A stretch of DNA of 39,473 nt from Alkalibacterium olivapovliticus (GTDB lineage Bacteria; Bacillota; Bacilli; Lactobacillales; Carnobacteriaceae_A), in assembly GCF_003003275.1 (NCBI RefSeq), contig NZ_PVTO01000024.1:1-39473 (forward strand), in the 5' to 3' direction. Below, piece after piece: positions 8,400 through 17,498 of the stretch; position 1 is the stretch's first letter, and the number at the start of each line of letters is the position of its first letter. The translations under genes and the position numbers were made by a program. The notes beneath the pieces are model-generated. The model was not told where the DNA came from. It saw nothing but the letters and a program-made list of their open reading frames with translations, and did not search any database.

Positions 8400-11201
8400 T
8401 CACTTGATATGATTCAATTTTATCACATGTGAGTCAGGAATATAGTCCAAAGTCGTTTCATCGAAAGTAAAATAAATAACTTGGACTGACTGGCTTATCT
8501 CATTCAGTAATTTATAGATGCTGCCTTTTCTGTTTTCATCTATATTGACAAAGCTGTCATCGATAATAACCGGGTATTCAATATGCTCCCTATTACTCAC
8601 TACAAATGCCAGTCTGATGGCTATATACAACGGTTCAACTGTTCCTCTCGATAATTCGCTGGCCTGCCATTTTTTACCTTGACTGTCACTGACAAAGAAC
8701 TGGTCTGCCTCTAAACTGATCGATGTATAATGATTTGAAGTAATGTAGGAAAAGTAGGTCTCTGCTAACTTAAGCGTCTGCGGTAGCTGATTCTCTTTAG
8801 CATTTTTTAATGTATTTTCAATTAAGGCAGCTGCTATTTTATAAGTGCTCCATTCATCTGCCACTTCCTGATACAGACTTTTTTCATTCTCATATATCTG
8901 AAGCAAATCAGAATAAATGCCCCCATCTTCAAGTTCACTGATTTTGTACTCTATTTCTATTGCATTTTTAGTCCATTCTTTCTGCTGTTCTTCATTTTGT
9001 TTAATAGCCTCATGACGTTTTTTCACTTCTTCTTTTAATCCGTCTACTGTATACGTGTCTGAGTCTGACTGGTCTATATTAATCGTTTCTTTCAGCATCT
9101 CAAAGCGTTTGATTTTTTGATTTTTTTCTGACAGCCTCTGATAAGATGCGATAAACTCTTCTTCTGACTTCACTCCGGCATGGTCCGTCAACTCATTCTT
9201 CAATTTTATCTGTTCCTTCTCCTGCTGGACATAATAGAGGATCGAGTTCTGAAGCTGTTGCGTTTCTTTGATATAAGCCTGCTGCATGCGTTTGTCATTC
9301 TCGATTTGCCTTATGCTCTTTTTAACATCGGAGAAAACGCTCAGTGTATCTTTTTCCTCTTCCAAAAAAAGACGGGCAAAACTATTCTGTTCAAGAATCT
9401 GTCGCAGATCCTCCAGTTCCCTTGTCACTTTTATCTGCTCTCTATCTTTTAAGTCATCTATCTTTCTTAACTCATCCAGTTGATCCAGCGAATCTAAAAT
9501 AGAGTCGACATCGTAACTGGACGGATAATGATGAGCTTTTTTCCAGTTCAAAAACACTTCACTGACAGTGTTCTGCCTGTCCTTGCTGGTAGTGAGCAAC
9601 TCTTTGTATTCGTTTATCTGCTGCTGATACACGTCATTTGTAGCTAATGTATCTTTCCATTGGTCCCTCAAGCTTTTCTGATGATAATACTCGCTTCTAT
9701 CATAACCTGCTGATTCAGCCGTTTTTTCCTTAGGCTTTCGGTTCAGAAGTACTGTCACGACCAGAAGATAAGCTGGAATCAGAAACAGGGCCAGGAGCGA
9801 CTGACTTATTAGATACACTGCAGCTAAAAGCAGTGAACCACTGCTGTAAACCAGAACAGGTACCTGATTGCCTTTATTCTTAGCCTCGTGTGATAAAGCC
9901 TCACTGTTTTCCTGCTCTTCAGCTGCTTTAAATCGATTAGCCGGCCATAATGACTGTTCGATGGAATCGATGTGTTCATTATTTGTCTCGATTTTCAAAT
10001 CTAAAACATGCAGCTGTTGCTGTAATTTTGTCTGTTCTTTGATCAAATCGGAAAAATCATCAGCAAAAGCCTGTAATTCATTTCTTTCAGTCGGGGTCAG
10101 TTTAGTGGGTAATGCTTCATTTAAAGGTAATCCTTTTCTTAACTTAAATTCGAAAGACTGTTTTTCCAGATGTGCTAAGTCATGCTGAGTGTCTTTTATC
10201 AATTCGACTTTCAGTTCCAGATGATCCCAATTACTTAACAGTTTGTTGACTGCTTCTTCATGTTCCTGGTAAAGCAGCAGTTCTTTGGAAGGCCTGTATT
10301 TGTCCTGTACGGTCTTTTGCTGATTGTACAGGTCTTTAGTCTGTTCCCTCAGCTCTTCCAGCTGTTTGTTGATATGGTTTAAATGTATCAGTCCGTCTTC
10401 AGGAAGGGAATAAGATGGGTATTGATCGATTTCCTTTTTCAGCTCATTGATTTCATTAATTGTTTCAATATTTTTCAGAAGATGCTGGTACTCTTCAATC
10501 TCTTTCTTCTTTTTATGAAAGGATTGCTCGAGTGTATCGATCTGATCCGCAATCCTTTCTTTTTCTTTGACCAGAAGCACATATTGCTCATTATTTTCTC
10601 TAGCCTTGTTCAATTGTTCTTTCTGTTTCTGCAGGGACCGGAAAAGCTCATTCAACTTTGGCTTTCTACCGGTTGGTTTGAATAAGTGAGAGGCCTTCTG
10701 CTGATAATGATCAGCTTTCTTCAGAAAACTCTCGTTACCGAGCGAGCCGGCACTCAAAAAGAATCGGTTGAACTGCTCTTTATTCATTTCACTGGTTTCT
10801 TCAACACCTTTTAAGTTAAAAGAATAGATACTTTCAAAAAAAGATCTTTTTTTATGATTTAAAAGCGTCTCCAACAATCGTTCATCACCTTGAGTACCAT
10901 CCTCCAGTGTGACTGTCACATCTCCCGTAACCTTTCCATTAACACGTTCGACGATAACTTCACCAAAGCGCTTATCATCGAGTATGAGTTTCCCTCCATA
11001 GCGACTGCTTTCTTTTGGTTCATATCTTAGTGACGAACTGTGACGCATGGGAAACCCGAATAAAATGCTTTGAATAAATGACATCAAAGTCGACTTCCCG
11101 GCCTCATTTTGACCATAGAACACCTGCAGATCAGGATCTACCTCAAATTCGGTATCTACCCATTTACCGTATCCATAAATAATCAATTTTTTTAATCTCA
11201 T
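8400..11201 (-). CDS. yhaN: YhaN: SbcC/Rad50-like ATPase with a membrane hairpin
   Basis: A 933-residue coiled-coil ATPase of the SbcC/Rad50/SMC type. Walker A GQNEAGKST is at 30-38; the C-terminal end has an ABC-type ELSRGTVEPLY signature and a Walker B strand (YPVIIDDSFVNID). Between lie two long coiled coils, about 165-440 and 500-830. At the turn, where Rad50 has a zinc hook, residues 447-486 are strongly hydrophobic and look like two membrane helices; no CxxC is present. The ATG at 11201 follows GAGGGAG, one base after the yhaO stop. With YhaO it probably forms a DNA-end-processing complex like SbcCD; this is inferred from fold and pairing. Confidence 0.92.
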   Translation of the reverse strand: MRLKKLIIYGYGKWVDTEFEVDPDLQVFYGQNEAGKSTLMSFIQSILFGFPMRHSSSLRYEPKESSRYGGKLILDDKRFGEVIVERVNGKVTGDVTVTLEDGTQGDERLLETLLNHKKRSFFESIYSFNLKGVEETSEMNKEQFNRFFLSAGSLGNESFLKKADHYQQKASHLFKPTGRKPKLNELFRSLQKQKEQLNKARENNEQYVLLVKEKERIADQIDTLEQSFHKKKKEIEEYQHLLKNIETINEINELKKEIDQYPSYSLPEDGLIHLNHINKQLEELREQTKDLYNQQKTVQDKYRPSKELLLYQEHEEAVNKLLSNWDHLELKVELIKDTQHDLAHLEKQSFEFKLRKGLPLNEALPTKLTPTERNELQAFADDFSDLIKEQTKLQQQLHVLDLKIETNNEHIDSIEQSLWPANRFKAAEEQENSEALSHEAKNKGNQVPVLVYSSGSLLLAAVYLISQSLLALFLIPAYLLVVTVLLNRKPKEKTAESAGYDRSEYYHQKSLRDQWKDTLATNDVYQQQINEYKELLTTSKDRQNTVSEVFLNWKKAHHYPSSYDVDSILDSLDQLDELRKIDDLKDREQIKVTRELEDLRQILEQNSFARLFLEEEKDTLSVFSDVKKSIRQIENDKRMQQAYIKETQQLQNSILYYVQQEKEQIKLKNELTDHAGVKSEEEFIASYQRLSEKNQKIKRFEMLKETINIDQSDSDTYTVDGLKEEVKKRHEAIKQNEEQQKEWTKNAIEIEYKISELEDGGIYSDLLQIYENEKSLYQEVADEWSTYKIAAALIENTLKNAKENQLPQTLKLAETYFSYITSNHYTSISLEADQFFVSDSQGKKWQASELSRGTVEPLYIAIRLAFVVSNREHIEYPVIIDDSFVNIDENRKGSIYKLLNEISQSVQVIYFTFDETTLDYIPDSHVIKLNHIK

Positions 11202-11202
11202 T

Positions 11203-12429
11203 TCAATCTCCCTCAATCGATCCCAGATCTTGTTTTAATAGAGTCACTGCAGAATCAACGATTTCTTTTCTATAACGCTCAGATGGTTCTTTTAACTCTT
11301 TTGAAAAGGGATGAGCAGACAATAGTTCACTGGTTTCATTGTAAAACGGATCGCTCAACAGAAAATGACTGATCGATTTGTCCCATTCTTCAGGAAATAA
11401 CTCGGCTAGTGATACGCTCTCGCCTTCTGAAGATTTAATTTTGATCTTAACCGAAGTGATGTGGACAAAATAGCTATCAGCGTATATATGCAGGGCTTCA
11501 GTAAATTCAGCCTGTTTTATTTTTTTCAGAATCTGATTTTTTAGATCTGGGGATACACTCACCACCAGATTAAGGAGAATGTTTCGCTCTGGTAATGAAG
11601 CCATCTCTTTTTTTATGTGTTCATAAATGCTGTTAAGTGAGCCCTCCATACTTGCGTCGACTGTAAGCCTATCCCAGATGACAGGAGCTGTCGATATAAA
11701 CTGGATCTGTTTGCCGCTTTGAGAAAGTTCGACCAGAAGGCACCCTTTCTCACCTGCCTCATTTTTATGTCTTCCTTGAGTGTTACCGCTGTAGTAGACA
11801 GGTGGCTCTGATGACAGCATCTGCCTTTTGTGAATATGTCCCAGAGCCCAGTAATCATAATCTTTACTGATTAACTCGTTTAAAGAAAAGGGTGCATACC
11901 GTCCATGGTCAGAATTTTGGCCTTCCTCGTATCCGTGAAGCATTCCTATATGATAATCAACCTGTTTTCCCCGCACCGGGTACTCACTAATCATCCTTTT
12001 GTCGATCCATCTTTTATCGTAACTGAAACCACTGACAGCGATCGTTTCACCTTTGTCAGTCTCTATGTATTCTGTTTCGACTGCAGGAGAAAATACTTTT
12101 ACATTGGAAGGCAGTGACAAATGATCCGATTTACTGGCAATGAAATCATGATTGCCATGGATCAAGTAAACAGAGATACTGTGTTTTCTTAATCTTTCCA
12201 TCTGCTGTCTGAATCTGATTTGAGCTTTTATACTGCGATCCTCCAAATCATAAATATCTCCTGAAAACAATACAAACATCACCTGATGACTGATTGCCTG
12301 TTCGACAATATTCTCCAGTGACTGAAATGTCGATTCTTTGACTTGGTCAGCAATCTGAACTGACAACTCCTTCAATCCGATATAAGGGCTATCCAGATGC
12401 AGATCTGCAGCATGTATAAAACGGATCAT
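11203..12429 (-). CDS. yhaO: YhaO: SbcD/Mre11-like metallophosphoesterase
   Basis: A 408-residue putative DNA nuclease, partner of YhaN. The calcineurin-like phosphoesterase signatures are all present: Asp9-x-His11 (AADLHLDSP), GD at about 57-58 (FSGDIYD), GNHD at 92-95, then HGYEEG and GHIHK near residues 165-200. These bind two metal ions. The C-terminal 150 residues form a weakly conserved domain. The ATG at 12429 follows AAAGGAG; the open frame to 12462 has no better start. It precedes yhaN by one base and follows the terminator of the YheA-type gene. Confidence 0.94.
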   Translation of the reverse strand: MIRFIHAADLHLDSPYIGLKELSVQIADQVKESTFQSLENIVEQAISHQVMFVLFSGDIYDLEDRSIKAQIRFRQQMERLRKHSISVYLIHGNHDFIASKSDHLSLPSNVKVFSPAVETEYIETDKGETIAVSGFSYDKRWIDKRMISEYPVRGKQVDYHIGMLHGYEEGQNSDHGRYAPFSLNELISKDYDYWALGHIHKRQMLSSEPPVYYSGNTQGRHKNEAGEKGCLLVELSQSGKQIQFISTAPVIWDRLTVDASMEGSLNSIYEHIKKEMASLPERNILLNLVVSVSPDLKNQILKKIKQAEFTEALHIYADSYFVHITSVKIKIKSSEGESVSLAELFPEEWDKSISHFLLSDPFYNETSELLSAHPFSKELKEPSERYRKEIVDSAVTLLKQDLGSIEGD

Positions 12430-12483
12430 GACTATTCGCTCCTTTCTTTTTGTGGGGTACATACGTTCTTTAGTTTGTTATTG

Positions 12484-12514
12484 AAAAGGACTCACTATAG
12501 CAGTAAGCCCTCTT
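12484..12514 (-). terminator. Terminator after the YheA-type gene
   Basis: On the minus strand AAGAGGGCTTACT pairs with AGTGAGTCCTTTT through 13 pairs, three of them G-U, with a GCTAT loop and a short T-run. It separates this gene from yhaO. Confidence 0.72.
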
Positions 12515-12527
12515 ACACACGTTCAGT

Positions 12528-12869
12528 TTATTGATATAATTCTCTAACAGGTTTCAGTACCACCTGATTGATATCATCGATCATTTGTCCAACTTGTTTT
12601 TCAGCTTCTAAAAGTGCAGTGATGATGTCATTTTCGCTGATTTTAGTTGAAACTTCCTGAGCCTGAGCAGCTTCTTCTTCAGAAATTTCCTGCCCCATCA
12701 TTTGTTTTTGTTGAATGTTCTGTTGTACTTCACGGAACTCAGTGAAAACATGATTGGCTTCTTCGTCTTCTTTAACAGCACTGAATGCAGCATCCAGTTT
12801 CATAAATTCGTCAGTACCTCTTAATTCTTGTTCTAATTGATTAGCAGTATCGTAAATATTAACTGTCAT
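12528..12869 (-). CDS. YlbF/YheA family protein (UPF0342)
   Basis: A 113-residue all-helical protein of the YlbF/YmcA/YheA superfamily. The sequence runs IYDTANQLEQELRGTDEF, then a Glu/Gln-rich amphipathic middle, and ends QVVLKPVRELYQ. Relatives YlbF and YmcA form a complex with YaaT that influences RNase Y, competence and biofilm genes in Bacillus, but the YheA branch has no settled function. GAAAGGATGAGACG precedes the ATG. A terminator follows, so it is probably a one-gene unit; an extended -10 (TGATAAACT) lies at 12921-12928. The presence of rny in this window does not by itself link the two. Confidence 0.83.
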   Translation of the reverse strand: MTVNIYDTANQLEQELRGTDEFMKLDAAFSAVKEDEEANHVFTEFREVQQNIQQKQMMGQEISEEEAAQAQEVSTKISENDIITALLEAEKQVGQMIDDINQVVLKPVRELYQ

Positions 12870-12975
12870 CGTCTCATCCTTTCAGGTTTTGCTCTCAAGG
12901 AGCTTTCTTCTTCCTGAATAAGTTTATCATGAATCGAAAGGCGTTTCCAGAAAAGATTAAAAGGCTCTAATCTGG

Positions 12976-15093
12976 TTACTGCGAGGATGAACGGTTTCTA
13001 AACCGCTGGATCAATTCACTAGTCCGTTCTCTAAAAATGGATGACCCTTCACGAATAAAACTGCTGGCTTCTTCGATACTTTCCGACACACGATCGAAAA
13101 CTGAAGGTTCTTCAGCAACGTATTCTGATCCTGCTTCTTCAACAAGGAAAGTCGATTGTTCTGTCTGAGGCAGTATATACTCCATTTGTGTCTTGAAGAC
13201 TTGCCCAATTCCCTGAGATGTCCCTGAAGTCAGAAAATGGTTGTCCGTAGTCTGGTCGTACCCCATCCAACTTGTAATAACGATATCTGGTGTGTAGCCC
13301 ACTACCCATTGATCGGTTGCTCCAGTGCCAGAATCAGTTTGTGTCGTTCCTGTTTTTCCGGCCACTTTAAATCCGGAAGGCTGAATATTGCGCCCGGTCC
13401 CACTTTCAAAAACACTCAAAAGCATGCTGTTCATCTCATCTGCAACCTTGGCTGATACAACCCGTTTCGATTTAGCGCTCGTATTATCGACTATCACTGC
13501 TCCAGTAGCATCAACGATTTTTGTAATGAAATGAGGTTCTTTACGAATCCCTCCATTCGGGAAAACACTATAAGCACTTGCAATTTCAAGTGGGGAAGCC
13601 CCTCTTTCCATTCCTCCAAGGGCTATAGCCCCCAGATGATTATCTGATTCAGAGACTTTTATCCCAAACTGTTCGACTTTTCTTAATCCTCTTCTTAATC
13701 CTAGTTCATTTAATAGCCATACAGTCGGTGCATTCAAACTGTCAGCCAGTGCTTCGTACATCGGTATTTCTCCATTATAATGACCTGATAGATTGGTTGG
13801 AGTATAATCCGTTTCCCCGTAAGACAGCAGTTCATCTGTCAGCAGGGAATCGGGAGCATATCCCGCTTCCAAAGCAGGAGTATATACCCCCAAGGGTTTG
13901 ATTACTGATCCAGGTTGTCTTCTCATTTGTGTCGCTCTGTTAAACCCTCTGAATGTATACTCACCTCTTCCTCCGACGACCGCATTCACCCCTCCCGTTT
14001 CAGGGTTGAGAGCTACTGAAGCGCTTTGGACAGGTGTCCCGTCATTAGCTGTTTCAAAATACTGACTACTAGAATAGACTGAATCCATCTGTTGCTGATG
14101 GATCTGATTTAATGCCGTATAAATAGTATAGCCATTGTTCATCAAGTCTTCTTCTTCAAAACCGTATTTATTGACAGCCTCATTTATTACAGCGTCAAAA
14201 TAATATGGGTAGCGGTAGCCATCGATACTATTGAAACGATCGACCAGGTTCAAGCCGGTCTGCTGATAATTTATTTTCTCTTCTTCAGTAATCACTTCTG
14301 TATTTTCCATTAATAACAGAACGACATTTCTGCGATTGATCGAGCGTTCGTAGTTGTCGATCGGATTGTAGTGACTTGGTGCTTTAAGCATTGCTGCAAT
14401 TGTTGCAGCTTCAGGTATGGTAACCTCAGCAGCTGATTTTCCGAAGTATTTATAAGATGCATCTTCTACACCCCATACGCCATTTCCGAAGTAAACGTTG
14501 TTCAAATACATTTCCAGAATCTGATCTTTAGAATAATTTTTCTCGATTTCAATAGCCAAAAATAATTCACGCATTTTACGCATCATTGTCTGATCAGCGG
14601 ACAAATAGGCATTTTTAGCCAGCTGCTGAGTTATCGTACTCCCACCGCCAACAATCTGCCCTCTGTTTGTCACGTACCCGACAGCGGCTCTTCCAAGCCC
14701 GATTGGATCAAATCCTCTATGAGTGCGGAATCGCTGATCTTCAGTTGAAATGACCGCATTGATGATGTGTGGAGAAATAGTGTCTATCTCAGTGAAAGAT
14801 CCTTTTTGAGCATAAAGCGTTCCTGCTTCTTCTCCATTTTCATCCATAATAGTCGTAGACTGTTCAAGACCGGCACGCAGAGTATTGACGTTTGCAGATC
14901 TTGCCAGAATCGCCAGGTATATACTGAATATCAGCGCAATTGATAAAAATGAAAGAATAATCAGCTTAGATACGTGATATTTTTTCCATTTCCTTTTCGC
15001 CATGATAAAAAATCGTTTCAACATCGGTTTTATCTGACTTCTGACTTTTTTGAATTTCGTATTCATTTTTTGTTTAAAGTTTTGTTTTGTCAT
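12976..15093 (-). CDS. Class A penicillin-binding protein (PBP1A/2A type)
   Basis: A bifunctional peptidoglycan synthase of 705 residues. A basic cytoplasmic start is followed by one membrane helix (43-64). The glycosyltransferase 51 domain has catalytic Glu118 in EDQRF and the GGSTITQQLAKN motif near 149-161. The transpeptidase domain has the SxxK nucleophile at 396-399 (SVIK), SLN at 452-454 and KTGT at 580-583, so both activities look intact. It extends glycan chains and cross-links them outside the membrane. AGAGGG before the ATG supports the start. Which paralogue (PBP1A, 2A or PbpF) it is cannot be settled from one sequence. Confidence 0.95.
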   Translation of the reverse strand: MTKQNFKQKMNTKFKKVRSQIKPMLKRFFIMAKRKWKKYHVSKLIILSFLSIALIFSIYLAILARSANVNTLRAGLEQSTTIMDENGEEAGTLYAQKGSFTEIDTISPHIINAVISTEDQRFRTHRGFDPIGLGRAAVGYVTNRGQIVGGGSTITQQLAKNAYLSADQTMMRKMRELFLAIEIEKNYSKDQILEMYLNNVYFGNGVWGVEDASYKYFGKSAAEVTIPEAATIAAMLKAPSHYNPIDNYERSINRRNVVLLLMENTEVITEEEKINYQQTGLNLVDRFNSIDGYRYPYYFDAVINEAVNKYGFEEEDLMNNGYTIYTALNQIHQQQMDSVYSSSQYFETANDGTPVQSASVALNPETGGVNAVVGGRGEYTFRGFNRATQMRRQPGSVIKPLGVYTPALEAGYAPDSLLTDELLSYGETDYTPTNLSGHYNGEIPMYEALADSLNAPTVWLLNELGLRRGLRKVEQFGIKVSESDNHLGAIALGGMERGASPLEIASAYSVFPNGGIRKEPHFITKIVDATGAVIVDNTSAKSKRVVSAKVADEMNSMLLSVFESGTGRNIQPSGFKVAGKTGTTQTDSGTGATDQWVVGYTPDIVITSWMGYDQTTDNHFLTSGTSQGIGQVFKTQMEYILPQTEQSTFLVEEAGSEYVAEEPSVFDRVSESIEEASSFIREGSSIFRERTSELIQRFRNRSSSQ

Positions 15094-15131
15094 ATTAGTT
15101 CCCTCTTAATACTCTCTACTTAGTAAACCTC

Positions 15132-15140
15132 ATCATAGCA
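15132..15140 (-). promoter_or_regulatory. Extended -10 promoter candidate for the class A PBP
   Basis: TGC followed by TATGAT (minus strand, 15132-15137) lies 39 bases before the PBP ATG. The -35 region is poor. No clear terminator separates nrnA from this gene, so readthrough from the dinB operon is also possible. Confidence 0.45.
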
Positions 15141-15178
15141 CGATTATCATGAAAAACTATCCGACTTCAGACTGAATT

Positions 15179-16159
15179 TTACTTGCTGTCTTCTATAACT
15201 AGCTCAGTCAGTTCATCTAAAATCTGTCTAATTTCTTTATTATCACGAGCATGTGCACCGCTTGCCAATGGATGGCCTCCACCGCCATGCTGCGAAGCGA
15301 TCTCATTGATTACTGAGCCTTTGGAACGTAACCGGCAGCGATAAGCGCCTTCTGTCTGCTCGACAAATACAGCCCATACTTTGACGCCTTCAATCTGTCC
15401 TAAAAGCGGAACGATAGAGTGCGTCTCACTATCACCTAAACCTAACGACTTTAGTAATTCTTTCGTTAAAATGATATGACCTACTCCACGATCTGAAACT
15501 TCAAATTTTTCTAAAGCAAATCCCATAAGTTTACCTGAATTCGGTTTAATGACATTCATCTGATTATTCAATTCTGTATGTGAAAAAGAAAATTTCATTA
15601 ATTCGGAAGCCACCAGCATTGTATAAGGTGAAGTCGAATCATATAAAAATCGGTTTGTATCCCCCACTATTCCCGCATATAATAACCGGGCTGCTTCAGC
15701 GGTCATTTTAATGTCTTCTGGATAGGTCAACCACATATCTGCTATCATCTCGCAGCAACTGCTTGCATGATTGTTGATCCATTCGATTTCGCCATAGGAA
15801 TCATCTAATGGATGGTGATCGATTTTGATCCACTGTTTTGCCAGTCTGAAATTCTGACCATCTATACGTTCGATATTCGCTGTATCTGTAACAATCACCA
15901 GTGCCTGCTCATACAGATCCTGTGGAACGTCATCCATTTTACCTAAGTATTCCAGATCATCTACTGTGGTGCCAGTTGCGAAAACGTCTTTATCAGGGAA
16001 TGTCGCTTTGATCAGCTCTTTTAATCCACACTGAGAACCTATAGCATCCGGATCGGGCCTTACATGTCTATGAATGATGATCGTATCCCACTGTGAGATA
16101 TAATCCCACAATTCTTTCTTTATCTGATTATCCGCACTGTTCATTGTCTGTACTAACAC
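15179..16159 (-). CDS. nrnA: DHH family phosphoesterase NrnA (nanoRNase / pAp phosphatase)
   Basis: A 326-residue DHH-DHHA1 protein. The RPDPDAIGS motif is at 34-42, the DHH triad at 114-116 (IDHHPLDD), and the DHHA1 substrate loop GGGGHPLASGA at about 292-302. NrnA degrades RNA of two to five nucleotides, and 3'-phosphoadenosine 5'-phosphate. The start is a GTG at 16159 with AAAAGGGG eight bases upstream; the ATG five codons later has no ribosome site. It lies 34 bases after ytoI and probably belongs to dinB-ytoI-nrnA. Placing a short-RNA nuclease beside a CBS-domain protein is common in Firmicutes. Confidence 0.93.
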   Translation of the reverse strand: MLVQTMNSADNQIKKELWDYISQWDTIIIHRHVRPDPDAIGSQCGLKELIKATFPDKDVFATGTTVDDLEYLGKMDDVPQDLYEQALVIVTDTANIERIDGQNFRLAKQWIKIDHHPLDDSYGEIEWINNHASSCCEMIADMWLTYPEDIKMTAEAARLLYAGIVGDTNRFLYDSTSPYTMLVASELMKFSFSHTELNNQMNVIKPNSGKLMGFALEKFEVSDRGVGHIILTKELLKSLGLGDSETHSIVPLLGQIEGVKVWAVFVEQTEGAYRCRLRSKGSVINEIASQHGGGGHPLASGAHARDNKEIRQILDELTELVIEDSK

Positions 16160-16193
16160 ATTAGTTTCCCCTTTTCTAAATACACCTGCTGCT

Positions 16194-17498
16194 TTATCTT
16201 TTTTGTATGATCTGACAGACCACTATTGCTTTGGCGGCCAGACAGTTTTCTGAATAAATCTCAACATCCAGCCTTGCTGAACGACGATTCTCATCGAACA
16301 CCGTCGGCTTTATAGTCAGTTCGTTACCAAGCTGGATCATATTGAAGTAATGAAGATTCATTTGTTCAACAACTAGATTTTTCTTCTTGTTTTTAGCCAG
16401 ATAATTGTAAATTGTTTCAGTGACCACTTCACTTAGGACCCCAAAGGATATTGTTCCCATACTGTCTGTAGTCTGAGGCGTTACGTAGAATGAGTATCCA
16501 TTGTCGTCTGTTTCAGTGATAAGCTGATTAATCTGATCAGATATGGTATCTCCTGATTGAGGCTGCTTCTGCACAGACTGCATGGCTTTCATAATATCCT
16601 GACGCGAAATGATTCCCACCAGTGTCAGTTCGTCGCTCACAACTGGCATGACTTCCAGCCCGTCCCAGATCATTGTATGTGCAACTGATGCAACGCTCAT
16701 ATGCTTTTTAGCATACGCCGGATTTTTAGTCATCACTTTTTCAATCACTGCGGTATCTTCTTTCCCGACAACGTCTTTAGCTGTCACTATACCTGCAAGC
16801 CGATTATCTGAGAATACGACCGGGAACCGTGAATGTTTGCTTTTCTGATTCATCATACGGTAACTGTAGACTGTATCTTCTCTGGATAAGAACTGAGTCT
16901 GTTCGATAGGTGTGAAAATATTCTGTACACGTAAAATCTCTTTCTTGATCAGCTGATCCGTCATGGCCCTATTGATCATGGTCCCGACAGTAAAGGTGTC
17001 ATAAGACGTGCTGATCAGCGGTAATTCTTTCTGATTGGCAAGATCAACCACAGTTTCCGAAGGTTTAAACCCGCCTGTGATTAATACTGCAGCGCCATTT
17101 TGTATGGATAACTGCTGGGCTTCTTCCCGATTTCCAATAATCATAAGGGATTCTTCTGTGATATAGCGGAGCATCGCCTCTTCAGTCATCGCACCAATGA
17201 TAAATTTAGTCAGTGTTTTTTTCAGACCCATTTCTCCGCCGTGAACTTCTCCATCGATTACTTTCACAATTTCTTCAAAAGTTAGATTTTCGATTGTTTC
17301 TCCTGCTTTAGGCTCTATCCTGATGGTTCCAACGCGCTTAATTGTTGACACTAACCCAATCGTTTCAGACTCTTTGATTGCACGGTAGGCGGTACCTTCA
17401 CTCACTTGCAATTCTTTTGCAATCAGTCGAACTGATAATTTTTCGCCCACAGGTAAGGAATCAATAAACTCAATGATCTGTTCATGTTTAGTCTTCAT
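16194..17498 (-). CDS. ytoI: YtoI: HTH-DRTGG-CBS-CBS-hotdog protein
   Basis: A 434-residue multidomain protein. A winged-helix-like N-terminus (about 1-65, LQVSEGTAYRAIKESE) suggests DNA binding. A DRTGG domain follows (about 70-180), then a pair of CBS domains (about 195-310, two MPVVSDELTLVGIISRQD-like repeats) that usually sense adenine nucleotides, and a C-terminal hotdog/MaoC-like domain (about 325-434). Together they match Bacillus YtoI, a putative nucleotide-responsive regulator without a known target. Its ATG lies inside the end of dinB (11-base overlap), so the two are probably translationally coupled; the AAAGGAT site is rather far from the ATG. Confidence 0.88.
   Translation of the reverse strand: MKTKHEQIIEFIDSLPVGEKLSVRLIAKELQVSEGTAYRAIKESETIGLVSTIKRVGTIRIEPKAGETIENLTFEEIVKVIDGEVHGGEMGLKKTLTKFIIGAMTEEAMLRYITEESLMIIGNREEAQQLSIQNGAAVLITGGFKPSETVVDLANQKELPLISTSYDTFTVGTMINRAMTDQLIKKEILRVQNIFTPIEQTQFLSREDTVYSYRMMNQKSKHSRFPVVFSDNRLAGIVTAKDVVGKEDTAVIEKVMTKNPAYAKKHMSVASVAHTMIWDGLEVMPVVSDELTLVGIISRQDIMKAMQSVQKQPQSGDTISDQINQLITETDDNGYSFYVTPQTTDSMGTISFGVLSEVVTETIYNYLAKNKKKNLVVEQMNLHYFNMIQLGNELTIKPTVFDENRRSARLDVEIYSENCLAAKAIVVCQIIQKR

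Noticed and set aside
12930-12975. Terminator after the class A PBP (GATTA/TAATC with TTTTC)
   Set aside because: Only about five A-T-rich pairs; too weak to claim.
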